This document shows positions 34,603-42,478 of a stretch of DNA of 51,086 nucleotides, piece by piece (the stretch's first letter is position 1; the number at the start of each line of letters is the position of its first letter). The translations under genes were made by a program, and so were the position numbers. Below the pieces are notes generated by a model. It was given only the letters and a program-made list of their open reading frames with translations, searched no databases and was not told the DNA's origin. Source of the DNA: Aalborgiella sp031390045 (GTDB lineage Bacteria; Pseudomonadota; Gammaproteobacteria; Burkholderiales; Burkholderiaceae_C); assembly GCA_031390045.1 (NCBI GenBank), contig JANMTB010000007.1, positions 1 to 51,086 of the forward strand, written 5' to 3'.

Positions 34603-35910
34603 TTATGTCGTTTTCTCAGCAACTTTTAAAGCACGTTTTAAATCGTCCAGCAGATCATCTGGGTCCTCTAGACCTATGCTTAATCTAATCGTCCCTTGCG
34701 TGATGCCGCCAGCCGCTAGTGCCGCGTCTGTCATGCGGAAATGGGTCGTACTGGCAGGGTGAATAACTAGGCTGCGGCAATCGCCCACGTTTGCCAAATG
34801 GCTGAATATTTTGAGCGCTTCGACGAAAGCTTTGCCCTGTGCGCGGCTGCCTTTGAGGTCAAAGCTGAACACGGAACCAGCACCGCGCGGCAATAGTTTG
34901 CCCGCTAATGCATAGCTGGGGTGCGATTCCAGCATCGGGTGGCCGACGCGCGACACAGAGGGGTTTGCTGCCAAGAATTCAACAATTTTTTGCGTGTTAC
35001 TCATGTGCCGAGCCATGCGCAGGGGCAGGGTTTCGATGCCTTGCAAAATCAGCCATGCAGTGTGCGGACTCATGCAGGCACCAAAATCGCGCAGACCCTC
35101 GCGGCGCGCGCGTAGTAAAAATGCACCGATAGTGGACTCTTCGCTGAACACCATGTTGTGAAAGCCGTCGTAAACCTTTGTCAACTCAGCAAATTTACCT
35201 GCCGTGCCTGGGCCTTCCCAGTCAAACGAGCCGCCATCGACCACCACACCGCCAATGACGGTGCCGTGGCCGCTTAAAAACTTGGTGGCCGAGTGGTAGA
35301 CCAGATCTGCGCCAAAATCCAGCGGTTTCATCAGCCACGGGGAGGTGAGGGTGCTGTCGACCAGCAGCGGTACGCCGGCTTCGTGAGCGATGGCGCTGAC
35401 GGTGGGGATATCCAGCACATCCAGCCCCGGGTTACCTACGGTTTCGCCGAAAAACAATTTGGTGTTGGATTGTACGGCGCTGCGCCAGCCGTCGATGTCG
35501 TTGGGTTTGACGAAAGTCGTCTCAATCCCAAAACGCCGCATCGTGTAGTGCAGCAGATTCTGCGAGCCACCGTACAGCGCGGTGGACGCCACGATGTGCG
35601 AGCCAGCGCCCATCAGCGTGGCGATGCTCAGGTGCAGCGCCGCCTGGCCGCTGGCGGTGGTGATCGCGCCTATGCCGCCTTCCAGCGCGGACACCCGCTG
35701 CTCCAGTACCGCGTTGGTCGGGTTGCTGATGCGGCTGTAGACGTGGCCGGAGCGTTCCAGGTTGAACAGCGCGGCGGCGTGGTCGCTGGACTCAAACACG
35801 AAGGAGGTGGTGAGGTGAATCGGCACCGCCCTAGCACCCGTCACGGGGTCGGGCGATGCGCCTGCGTGCAGGGCGAGGGTGTCAAAACTGGGGTCTGAAT
35901 AGCCGGGCAT
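34603..35910 (-). CDS. O-acetylhomoserine sulfhydrylase-type PLP enzyme
   Basis: A Cys/Met-metabolism PLP enzyme that would make homocysteine from O-acetylhomoserine and sulfide. The 435-residue length and motifs fit MetY better than MetZ or MetB: the N-terminus FDTLALHAGASPDPVTGARAVP, YSRISNPTNAVLEQRVSALE, and the PLP lysine in YHSATKFLSGHGTVIGG. The C-terminal SLVIHPASTTHFRM and GTIRLSIGLEDPDDLLDDL are diagnostic of the superfamily. The start at 35910 (MPGYSDPSFD) was chosen because AAGGA lies upstream and homologues begin here. It is divergent from the CBS gene with 119 bases between. Confidence 0.93.
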   Translation of the reverse strand: MPGYSDPSFDTLALHAGASPDPVTGARAVPIHLTTSFVFESSDHAAALFNLERSGHVYSRISNPTNAVLEQRVSALEGGIGAITTASGQAALHLSIATLMGAGSHIVASTALYGGSQNLLHYTMRRFGIETTFVKPNDIDGWRSAVQSNTKLFFGETVGNPGLDVLDIPTVSAIAHEAGVPLLVDSTLTSPWLMKPLDFGADLVYHSATKFLSGHGTVIGGVVVDGGSFDWEGPGTAGKFAELTKVYDGFHNMVFSEESTIGAFLLRARREGLRDFGACMSPHTAWLILQGIETLPLRMARHMSNTQKIVEFLAANPSVSRVGHPMLESHPSYALAGKLLPRGAGSVFSFDLKGSRAQGKAFVEALKIFSHLANVGDCRSLVIHPASTTHFRMTDAALAAGGITQGTIRLSIGLEDPDDLLDDLKRALKVAEKTT

Positions 35911-36029
35911 AAGCAATCCTTGTTTGATTTTTGTGTTCAATCGTGAATAAAAATAAATTTCAAAGCACAACAGAGCATTGTGGGCTATATTATTCTTATT
36001 ATTTTCTATTTTTTGTGAGGGAGAGCACC

Positions 36030-36422
36030 ATGAAAGTCAGCGACATTCTGCGCGTTAAAGGTAGCACGCTTTACACCTGCACCCCGGAAGACACGCTTTC
36101 AAGCGCGGTGACCTTGATGGCCGACAACGACATGGGATCTTTGGTCGTCATGTCGCATGGCAAAGTGGTTGGCATGTTAACTTTTCGTGAAGTTATCAAA
36201 TCTATTGTCAAAAATGGCGGTGTCATTGGTGATACCACTGTTTGGCGCGCGATGGACAATGGCCCATTGACTTGCACCTTAGAGACTGAGCTAGACGAAG
36301 TGCGCCGCATGATGCTAGAGCGGCATGCTCGATACCTTCCCGTTATCGACAAAATGATGCTGATGGGTGTGATCAGTTTTTACGACGTTGCCAAGGCGGT
36401 AGTTGACAGCCAAAACTTTTAA
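36030..36422 (+). CDS. CBS-domain pair protein
   Basis: A 130-residue cytosolic protein made of two CBS motifs, a fold that binds adenine nucleotides and often regulates partners. The first (about 8-60) has YTCTPEDTLSSAVTLMADNDMGSLVVM, broken by HGKVVGMLTFREVI; the second ends with ARYLPVIDKMMLMGVISFYDV. ATG 36030 was chosen because GGGAG lies 8 bases before it; a longer frame exists from 35931 but starts with an unlikely peptide. No partner protein is evident. It lies upstream of the tctC-type gene, with about 230 bases between that hold the operator described below. Confidence 0.88.
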   Translation: MKVSDILRVKGSTLYTCTPEDTLSSAVTLMADNDMGSLVVMSHGKVVGMLTFREVIKSIVKNGGVIGDTTVWRAMDNGPLTCTLETELDEVRRMMLERHARYLPVIDKMMLMGVISFYDVAKAVVDSQNF

Positions 36423-36531
36423 AACAAAATGCTCAAAGCCTATATAAACGACTGGCCGGCTGTTGATGAAAATCAAAGTTTGAGTTGACTGCCTAGGACT
36501 TACCCTTGGTTTGTCTTTATAACAATCAAAC

Positions 36532-36545
36532 TTGACCCTCGTCAA
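36532..36545. promoter_or_regulatory. Predicted Crp/Fnr-type operator before the TTT transporter
   Basis: TTGAC-CCTC-GTCAA is a perfect dyad with the TTGAN-N4-NTCAA spacing of FNR-family sites. The same half-sites and spacing occur before oxc, next to the regulator gene. It lies about 105 bases before the tctC start. A -10 at the ideal class II distance is not convincing; GCATAC at 36574-36579 is the best candidate. Confidence 0.65.
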
Positions 36546-36650
36546 TCGTTTTTAAGTCAACATAAGTGAGCATGCATACGTTGAAAGAAGATCGGTAAAT
36601 TCGCCGATACTTGCTTCACAGACAAATTACTTAAAACTGGAGATTTTGGT

Positions 36651-37676
36651 ATGACACGTATTTCAAAAACACACTCATTCTTCAAGAAAACCGTGACTGC
36701 CGTGTTGGCAGCCGGTGCATTCGCAGCTGTCATGAGCCCAGCGCACGCGTCTTGGGAGCCTACCAAGCCAGTCGAATTCGTTGTGCCAGCTGGAACAGGT
36801 GGTGGTGCGGATCAAATGGCGCGATTCATTCAAGGCGTTGTCATCAAATACAAATTGATGAAAGAGCCGATGATTGTGGTCAATAAATCTGGTGGTGCGG
36901 GCGCTGAGGGTTTCTTGGCAGTAAAAGAGGCTAAAGGCGATCCACACAAAGTCATCATCACATTGTCAAATTTATTTACAACACCATTGGCAACTGGCGT
37001 GCCATTCAACTGGAAAGATATGACGCCAGTGACCATGATGGCGTTAGACCAGTTTGTACTGTGGGTCAATGCTGAAACGCCCTACAAAACAGCGAAAGAC
37101 TACTTAGCGGCAGTCAAAGCAGCAGGTCCAAACAAAATGAAAATGGGCGGCACGGGCTCTAAGCAAGAAGACCAAATTTTGACAGTCGGCGTTGAAAAAG
37201 CCACGGGTACAAAGTTTATCTACGTTCCTTACAAGGGTGGTGGTGAAGTAGCTGTGCAGTTGGTCGGTAAGCACATTGATTCGACTGTGAATAACCCAAT
37301 TGAAGCTGTTGCCCAATGGCGCGCTAACCAACTGCGCGCTTTGTGCGTGTTTGATGACACACGCATGCCGTACAAAACCAAAGTGACTGACACTATGTCT
37401 TGGAATGATATTCCTACGTGCCAAGAAGCCGGTATTCCAGCAGATTACGTCATGTTACGCGGCATCTTCATGGCGCCTGGCGTGACGAAAGATCAAACAG
37501 ATTTCTACATCAACATGTTGAAGAAGGTACGTGAAACTCCTGAGTGGAAAGACTACATGGAAAAAGGTGCTTTCAACCAAACAGCTTTGACTGGCGATGC
37601 ATTCGTTAAATGGTTAACTGCTAACGAAATCACTCATCGTGATTTGATGAAAGAAGCTGGTTTTTTAGCCAAGTAA
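36651..37676 (+). CDS. Bug-type (TctC) substrate-binding protein of a tripartite tricarboxylate transporter
   Basis: A periplasmic binding protein of the Bug family. The signal peptide ends AHA-SW (about residue 33). The mature protein starts with PVEFVVPAGTGGGADQMARF, the first beta-strand and loop that hold the ligand carboxylate through water molecules. IYVPYKGGGEVAVQLVGKHID is the second conserved block. Length of 341 is slightly long for the family, mainly from the signal. GGAG lies 7-8 bases before the ATG. It heads a tctC-tctB-tctA order on the plus strand. The substrate is not fixed by sequence; location beside oxc and frc suggests oxalate or a related dicarboxylate. Confidence 0.9.
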   Translation: MTRISKTHSFFKKTVTAVLAAGAFAAVMSPAHASWEPTKPVEFVVPAGTGGGADQMARFIQGVVIKYKLMKEPMIVVNKSGGAGAEGFLAVKEAKGDPHKVIITLSNLFTTPLATGVPFNWKDMTPVTMMALDQFVLWVNAETPYKTAKDYLAAVKAAGPNKMKMGGTGSKQEDQILTVGVEKATGTKFIYVPYKGGGEVAVQLVGKHIDSTVNNPIEAVAQWRANQLRALCVFDDTRMPYKTKVTDTMSWNDIPTCQEAGIPADYVMLRGIFMAPGVTKDQTDFYINMLKKVRETPEWKDYMEKGAFNQTALTGDAFVKWLTANEITHRDLMKEAGFLAK

Positions 37677-37688
37677 GGTACTTTATCG

Positions 37689-37721
37689 GCAAAAGATTCG
37701 CCATCAGCGCGAGTCTTTTGC
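37689..37721 (+). terminator. Intercistronic hairpin between tctC- and tctB-type genes
   Basis: GCAAAAGATTCGC and GCGAGTCTTTTGC form a 13-bp stem with one G-U-type mismatch and a 7-base loop. A T-rich stretch follows about 15 bases later. It could partly terminate or protect the upstream mRNA, raising the binding protein above the permease. Confidence 0.6.
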
Positions 37722-37771
37722 ATGTTAGCAAAACACATTTTTTTTAGATAAATTTTCAGCCTGGATCTACG

Positions 37772-38290
37772 ATGACTCACGATAGTTCAAACGAAGCGCA
37801 GCGCCAAGGCGTAGCAACCTATAAAGTAGAGGCTGTCGTTGCCTTTTTGATATTTATTTTAGGTGTCACTGTCATCACTGGCAGTTGGAAATTGGGTTCG
37901 GGCTGGACCTCAGATGGTCCAGGCGCTGGTTATTTCCCCTTTTATATTGGCATTTTGTTGTGCATTGCCGGCTTGGGTGTCATGTACCAATCATTGTTTG
38001 GTAAAGACAAAAATACTGAGATTTTTGTTGACAACAATCAACTGAAATTGGTGCTTTCAGTATTTATTCCTGCTTGCGTGTATGTGCTTGGCGTGCAGTT
38101 CTTGGGAATGTATGTTGCATCAGCCATTTACATCGCTCTGTTTATGATCATTTTGGGTAAATTTTCCAAAGTTAAAAGTGTTGTCACTGCGGTTGCAGTT
38201 GTTGTTTTGTTTTTCTTCATGTTTGAAGTTTGGTTCAAAGTGCCCTTGTTCAAAGGAAAGTTTGATCCTTTGGCTTTTCTAGGCTATTAA
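37772..38290 (+). CDS. TctB-type small membrane subunit of a TTT transporter
   Basis: A 172-residue membrane protein with four predicted helices, matching the TctB family: VEAVVAFLIFILGVTVITGSW, GPGAGYFPFYIGILLCIAGL (the conserved G-P-G-x-F/Y-P motif), LKLVLSVFIPACVYVLGVQF and a final VVVLFFFMFEVWFKVPLF. It works with the large TctA subunit and the periplasmic protein. TctB sequences vary widely, so order in the cluster supports the call. It follows a stem-loop after tctC. The gap to tctA (38291-38370) has two direct AGATAACAA copies 16 bases apart and nothing else. Confidence 0.88.
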   Translation: MTHDSSNEAQRQGVATYKVEAVVAFLIFILGVTVITGSWKLGSGWTSDGPGAGYFPFYIGILLCIAGLGVMYQSLFGKDKNTEIFVDNNQLKLVLSVFIPACVYVLGVQFLGMYVASAIYIALFMIILGKFSKVKSVVTAVAVVVLFFFMFEVWFKVPLFKGKFDPLAFLGY

Positions 38291-38370
38291 TAAGCTCACG
38301 TGATTTTGAACAGATCAAAAACACATTACAGATAACAAGATTTCAAGATAACAAATTACTGGATGAGACA

Positions 38371-39900
38371 ATGGAAGAATTAAACTCGCTATTTCACGGC
38401 TTCAGCGTCATTTTGACGCCGATGAATATTTTGTTGATGTTTGTGGGCATCATTTTGGGTGTGCTGATTGGTGTTTTGCCTGGTTTAGGCGGCGCAAATG
38501 GTGTTGCCATCTTGTTGCCGCTGACGTTTACCATGTCGCCAACGTCAGCGATTATCATGCTGTCATGTATTTATTGGGGGGCTCTGTTCGGCGGTGCTAT
38601 TACTTCCATTTTGTTCAATATTCCGGGTGAACCTTGGTCAGTTGCAACGACGTTTGATGGCTATCCCATGGCACAACAAGGCAAAGCTGGCGAAGCGCTA
38701 ACTGCCGCTTTCACATCATCTTTCATCGGCGCTTTTGTCGCTGTGGTGATGATCACTTTTATGGCACCACTGGTGGCAAAGTTTGCGCTTAAGTTCGGAC
38801 CTGCTGAATACTTTGCGGTGTACTTGCTAACTTTCTGTAGTTTTGTAGGCATGGGTAAAGGCTCACCGTTCAAAATTCTGGCTTCCATGGCAATTGGTTT
38901 TGCATTAGCAGCTGTGGGTATGGATACAGTGACAGGGCAGCTTCGTTTGACTTTTGGTATTCCAGATTTGATGCGTGGTTTTGACTTTTTGATTGGCGTT
39001 ATTGGACTCTTCGGTATTGGCGAAATTTTGCAATCCATGGAGGAAGGATTGGAATTCAAAGGTAAGAGTGGCAAGATTGATTCAAAAATCGTCTTGGCAA
39101 CTTGGAAAAAATTGCCTCAGTACTGGATGACTTCTGTTCGCAGTTCTTTGGTCGGCATTTGGATGGGTATCACCCCGGGCGGTGCAACACCGGCATCTTT
39201 CATGAGCTACGGCTTGGCGAAGAAAATGTCTAAAAATAGTTCAAAATTTGGCGCCGGAGAAATTGAAGGTGTGATTGCACCTGAAACCGCTGCACATGCT
39301 GCTGGTACCAGCGCGTTGCTGCCTATGTTGGCACTTGGCATTCCTGGCTCTCCAACGGCTGCCGTGCTGTTGGGTGGTTTGTTGATCTGGGGCTTGCAAC
39401 CTGGCCCATTGCTTTTTGTAGAACAAAAAGATTTTGTGTGGGGCTTGATCGCCAGTATGTACTTGGGTAACTTGGTAGGTTTGATTGTGGTCTTATCTAC
39501 TGTGCCATTGTTTGCTTCCATCCTTCGTATTCCGTTCGCGATTATTGCGCCAGTCATCATCGTTATTTGTGCGATTGGTGCCTATACGGTTCACAGCGCT
39601 ATGCTTGATATTTGGTTCATGCTGTTCTTTGGTGTGATGGGTTATATGTTCAAAAAACTTGACTACCCCTTGGCGCCACTGGTTTTAGCATTGGTGCTGG
39701 GCGATAAAGCTGAAGATTCATTCCGCCAGGCGATGTTGGTTTCTCAGGGTGAAGTGGGTGTCTTGTGGTCTAACCCGTTAGTGGGCACGATTTCGACACT
39801 GGCGATTATTTTGTTGTTGTGGCCGTTGATTTCTAAAGCCATAGCAAAAGTACGACCACCTAAAAAGAACGAATTTGCTGCTGAGCAACCCGTCGATTAA
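38371..39900 (+). CDS. TctA-type large permease subunit of a TTT transporter
   Basis: A 509-residue integral membrane protein with about 11-12 helices. It carries the TctA marker motifs: VLIGVLPGLGGANGVAILLPLTF, SIIMLSCIYWGALFGGAITS-like segment with IYWGALFGGAITSILFNIPG, and the second half LGIPGSPTAAVLLGGLLIWGL. Both G-L-P-G-L-G-G and L-G-I-P-G-S-P-T regions form the substrate path in this family. Probably proton-driven. GGATGAG precedes the start. A strong bidirectional terminator follows the stop. Together with tctB and tctC it forms a complete importer, here proposed to feed the oxalate pathway. Confidence 0.93.
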   Translation: MEELNSLFHGFSVILTPMNILLMFVGIILGVLIGVLPGLGGANGVAILLPLTFTMSPTSAIIMLSCIYWGALFGGAITSILFNIPGEPWSVATTFDGYPMAQQGKAGEALTAAFTSSFIGAFVAVVMITFMAPLVAKFALKFGPAEYFAVYLLTFCSFVGMGKGSPFKILASMAIGFALAAVGMDTVTGQLRLTFGIPDLMRGFDFLIGVIGLFGIGEILQSMEEGLEFKGKSGKIDSKIVLATWKKLPQYWMTSVRSSLVGIWMGITPGGATPASFMSYGLAKKMSKNSSKFGAGEIEGVIAPETAAHAAGTSALLPMLALGIPGSPTAAVLLGGLLIWGLQPGPLLFVEQKDFVWGLIASMYLGNLVGLIVVLSTVPLFASILRIPFAIIAPVIIVICAIGAYTVHSAMLDIWFMLFFGVMGYMFKKLDYPLAPLVLALVLGDKAEDSFRQAMLVSQGEVGVLWSNPLVGTISTLAIILLLWPLISKAIAKVRPPKKNEFAAEQPVD

Positions 39901-39937
39901 TATTTCTAATTCGATTACTTAATATCTATCACCCAAT

Positions 39938-39975
39938 AAAAATCCCGCTTTATATTTGTATAAAGCGGGATTTTT
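39938..39975. terminator. Strong bidirectional terminator
   Basis: AAAAATCCCGCTTTATA and TATAAAGCGGGATTTTT pair over 17 bp without mismatch around a TTTG loop. A-run on one side and T-run on the other fit termination in both directions, matching its place between convergent tctA and the regulator gene. Confidence 0.92.
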
Positions 39976-39992
39976 TATTGAGATTTAAAAAA

Positions 39993-40601
39993 TTAAATCT
40001 TACCTTTTTGTTTGAGTCTGCTCAGCGTTTCAGCAGATAGATTCAAATACGAGGCAAGCTCTTTCTTGGGCAAGCGTTCAAACAGTTCTGGTTGTTTCCT
40101 CATAAAACGATTCACACGACCAGGTGCATCCAGTAAGTGTAAAGTAATGGTATGCGCCATTATTTCACTCATCAATCGCATGACACTGTACTCAAAAGAT
40201 GCTTTGATGGACGGATGCCTGTCCATAAAGGCCACCCATTGCGGCAAGGGAAGTTTGGCGACGCGGGCTTTGGTGACGGATACGATACTGTAAGGAGTTG
40301 GAGAACCCAAGCGCCAGGCTGCATAGCTGGTTTCCATGTCGCGTTCATCGGAAAAGCGCAAAATCATTTCTTTGGCTTGATCGTTTGAAACGACGCGTTT
40401 CAAAATACCGTCGAGAACAAAATATTGCTCCATGTCCGTAACGCCTTGGTGCAGCAAAAAATCGCCTTTTGGGCAATCAACAACTACCAAAAGTTGCTCA
40501 AGTTCTTTGCGTTCGTCGCTGGTTAATTCACTCAAGACGGCGTTTTGCGTCAGCTGGACCCGAATGATATTTTTTTCGGGATGATTCTCAATGGTAGACA
40601 T
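39993..40601 (-). CDS. Crp/Fnr-family transcriptional regulator of the oxalate cluster
   Basis: A 202-residue regulator with an N-terminal cyclic-nucleotide-binding-like beta barrel (VVDCPKGDFLLHQGVTDMEQYFVLDGILKRVV) and a C-terminal HTH. The recognition helix reads LSAETLSRL, with E191, S194 and R195 in the E-x2-S-R arrangement of FNR, which reads TTGA half-sites. FNR's cysteine cluster is absent (one Cys only), so oxygen sensing by an Fe-S cluster is unlikely. The protein ends seven residues after R195, so the C-terminal wing is short. ATG 40601 was chosen over 40622. It is divergent from oxc, with a matching dyad between. An oxalate-linked effector is inference. Confidence 0.85.
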   Translation of the reverse strand: MSTIENHPEKNIIRVQLTQNAVLSELTSDERKELEQLLVVVDCPKGDFLLHQGVTDMEQYFVLDGILKRVVSNDQAKEMILRFSDERDMETSYAAWRLGSPTPYSIVSVTKARVAKLPLPQWVAFMDRHPSIKASFEYSVMRLMSEIMAHTITLHLLDAPGRVNRFMRKQPELFERLPKKELASYLNLSAETLSRLKQKGKI

Positions 40602-40607
40602 GAAGTT

Positions 40608-40623
40608 ATTGACCACGGTCAAT
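40608..40623. promoter_or_regulatory. Predicted Crp/Fnr-type operator before oxc
   Basis: ATTGACC-AC-GGTCAAT is a perfect 16-bp dyad, containing TTGAC-N4-GTCAA. Its centre (40615.5) is -41.5 from the start site predicted by the TATGAT -10, the exact spacing for class II activation. It ends 7 bases before the regulator's own ATG on the other strand, so binding could also repress that gene. Confidence 0.75.
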
Positions 40624-40644
40624 GAAAGAGTTCGAGTAGGGTTC

Positions 40645-40650
40645 TATGAT
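40645..40650 (+). promoter_or_regulatory. Predicted -10 of the oxc promoter
   Basis: TATGAT, one base from consensus. No -35 of normal quality lies 16-18 bases upstream, as expected for a promoter that needs an activator. A second, imperfect dyad TTCGA...GGGTT-N7-AACCC...TCGAA (40631-40661) surrounds it and could bind a further protein. Confidence 0.55.
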
Positions 40651-40680
40651 AACCCATCGAATCAAAAGACGAATTTTAAT

Positions 40681-42402
40681 ATGACAACAGACGTTCAAAC
40701 AACCGAAACTATTGATGGCTTTCAACTCGTCATTGATGCACTTAAGCTCAATGGTATTAAAAATATTTACTGCGTACCAGGTATTCCAATTACCGATTTG
40801 TCCCGCAAGATGCAAAAAGAAGGCTTGCGCGTCATTTCTTTCAGGCATGAGCAGCATGCAGGCTATGCAGCTTCAGCAGAAGGTTATTTGACAAAGCTTC
40901 CCGGCGTTGCAATGACCGTGTCTGCCCCAGGTTTTTTGAATGGTTTGACGGCTTTGACCAATGCCACGACCAACTGCTTCCCTATGATTTTGATCAGCGG
41001 TTCGTCAGAGCGCGAAATCGTCGATTTGCAGCAGGGTGATTATGAAGAAATGGACCAGTTGGCGATTGCAAAGCCACTTTGTAAGGCTGCATTTCGCGTC
41101 TTGCATGCTGAAGACATCGGTGTAGGCATCGCCCGCGCCATTCGCGCTGCCGTGTCGGGTCGTCCTGGCGGTGTGTATCTGGATTTGCCAGCCAAGTTGT
41201 TGCCGCAAGAAATGCCAGTTGCGGCGGGTCGGGCTTCGTTGATCAAGGTGGTAGATGCTGCGCCAGCGCAAATTCCATCGGGTGAAAGTATCCAGCGCGC
41301 GATAGATTTGTTGAAAAATGCCAAGCGTCCTTTGATTATTTTGGGTAAAGGCGCTGCTTATGCTCAGGCTGATGACGCTGTGAAAGCGTTGGTTGAGTCC
41401 AGCAGTATTCCTTACCTGCCGATGTCTATGGCCAAAGGTTTGCTGCCAGATACGCATGCTCAATGCGCTTCTGCAGCGCGCTCATATGTGCTGGCTGAGG
41501 CCGATGTGGTCATGCTCATCGGTGCACGTTTGAATTGGCTGCTGTCGCATGGCAAAGGTAAAACATGGGGTGGTGACAAAGCAGCTGGATGTCAGTTTAT
41601 ACAAATTGACATTTCACCGACTGAGGCAGACAGCAACGTCGCCATTGCCGCCCCTGTTGTGGGCGACATTGGCTCATGCGTTTCAGAATTGACTAAAGCC
41701 ATCAAATCTGGCAACGTATCAAAACCAAGCGCTGATTGGACTGGCCCGATCTATGAGAAGCGCGATACCAATGTGGCCAAAATGGCGCAATCCTTGTTGC
41801 TAAATCCTAGCCCAATGAACTACCAAAGTTCTTTGGCGGTGATTAAAAAAACCCTCAAAGATTACCCAGATACGATTTTAGTTAACGAAGGTGCCAATGC
41901 GCTTGACTTCACGCGCAGCATTGTCGATATGTACAAGCCGCGCAAGCGCTTGGACGTAGGCACTTGGGGCATCATGGGCATTGGCATGGGCTTTTCAGTC
42001 GCTGCCGCAGTGACAACAGGGCATCAAGTGCTGGCGGTAGAAGGCGACAGCGCCTTTGGCTTTAGCGGCATGGAAGTGGAAACAGTTTGCCGCTACAAAT
42101 TGCCAGTTTGTATTGTGATCATGAACAACAACGGCATCTACAAAGGCACGGACAAAAACCTGAGCGGTGGCGATGACATGGCACCTACTTTGTTTGTCAA
42201 AGACGCGCGTTACGACATGATGATGCAAGCCTTTGGTGGCGTGGGTGTAACAGCCAAAACACCTGCAGAGCTGGAAGCAGCGATTCAAACTGCGTTTGCG
42301 ACACGCCAGCCGACCTTGATCAACGCTGTGATCGACGAAACTGCGGGCACAGAGAGCGGACGCATTACAAGTCTTAACCCTACAGCGGCAAAGAAGAAGT
42401 AA
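40681..42402 (+). CDS. oxc: Oxalyl-CoA decarboxylase
   Basis: A thiamine-diphosphate enzyme that converts oxalyl-CoA to formyl-CoA and CO2. The 573-residue product has the N-terminal ThDP glutamate in SFRHEQHAGYAASAEGY and the C-terminal ThDP/Mg motif GDSAFGFSGMEVETVCRYKL ending in NNNG. The stretch GGVYLDLPAKLLPQ and YCVPGIPITDL are as in Oxalobacter Oxc, to my recollection. ATG 40681 was chosen because homology begins there; a longer frame from 40591 runs into the operator. It is the first gene of oxc-frc-PAS-formate dehydrogenase. The cytosolic enzyme should act with Frc, which recycles CoA. Confidence 0.95.
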   Translation: MTTDVQTTETIDGFQLVIDALKLNGIKNIYCVPGIPITDLSRKMQKEGLRVISFRHEQHAGYAASAEGYLTKLPGVAMTVSAPGFLNGLTALTNATTNCFPMILISGSSEREIVDLQQGDYEEMDQLAIAKPLCKAAFRVLHAEDIGVGIARAIRAAVSGRPGGVYLDLPAKLLPQEMPVAAGRASLIKVVDAAPAQIPSGESIQRAIDLLKNAKRPLIILGKGAAYAQADDAVKALVESSSIPYLPMSMAKGLLPDTHAQCASAARSYVLAEADVVMLIGARLNWLLSHGKGKTWGGDKAAGCQFIQIDISPTEADSNVAIAAPVVGDIGSCVSELTKAIKSGNVSKPSADWTGPIYEKRDTNVAKMAQSLLLNPSPMNYQSSLAVIKKTLKDYPDTILVNEGANALDFTRSIVDMYKPRKRLDVGTWGIMGIGMGFSVAAAVTTGHQVLAVEGDSAFGFSGMEVETVCRYKLPVCIVIMNNNGIYKGTDKNLSGGDDMAPTLFVKDARYDMMMQAFGGVGVTAKTPAELEAAIQTAFATRQPTLINAVIDETAGTESGRITSLNPTAAKKK

Positions 42403-42478
42403 TTGCTTCACCATCCTTGATCGCATCAGTCAATTTTAAATTTAATATCAAACTTAACCTCAACAGGAGAATAAAAAA

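Noticed and set aside
38055..38090. CAGTATTTATTCC in the tctB-type gene, similar to the repeat core
   Set aside because: Only the AT-rich middle matches and it lies within a normal transmembrane helix; no mini-dyad follows.
38330..38354. Direct AGATAACAA repeats before tctA
   Set aside because: Two short copies 16 bases apart without symmetry or further copies at related promoters; no support for an operator.
42417..42433. TTGA...TCAA between oxc and frc as a third regulator site
   Set aside because: The half-sites are 9 bases apart instead of 6, so the geometry does not fit the two perfect dyads.
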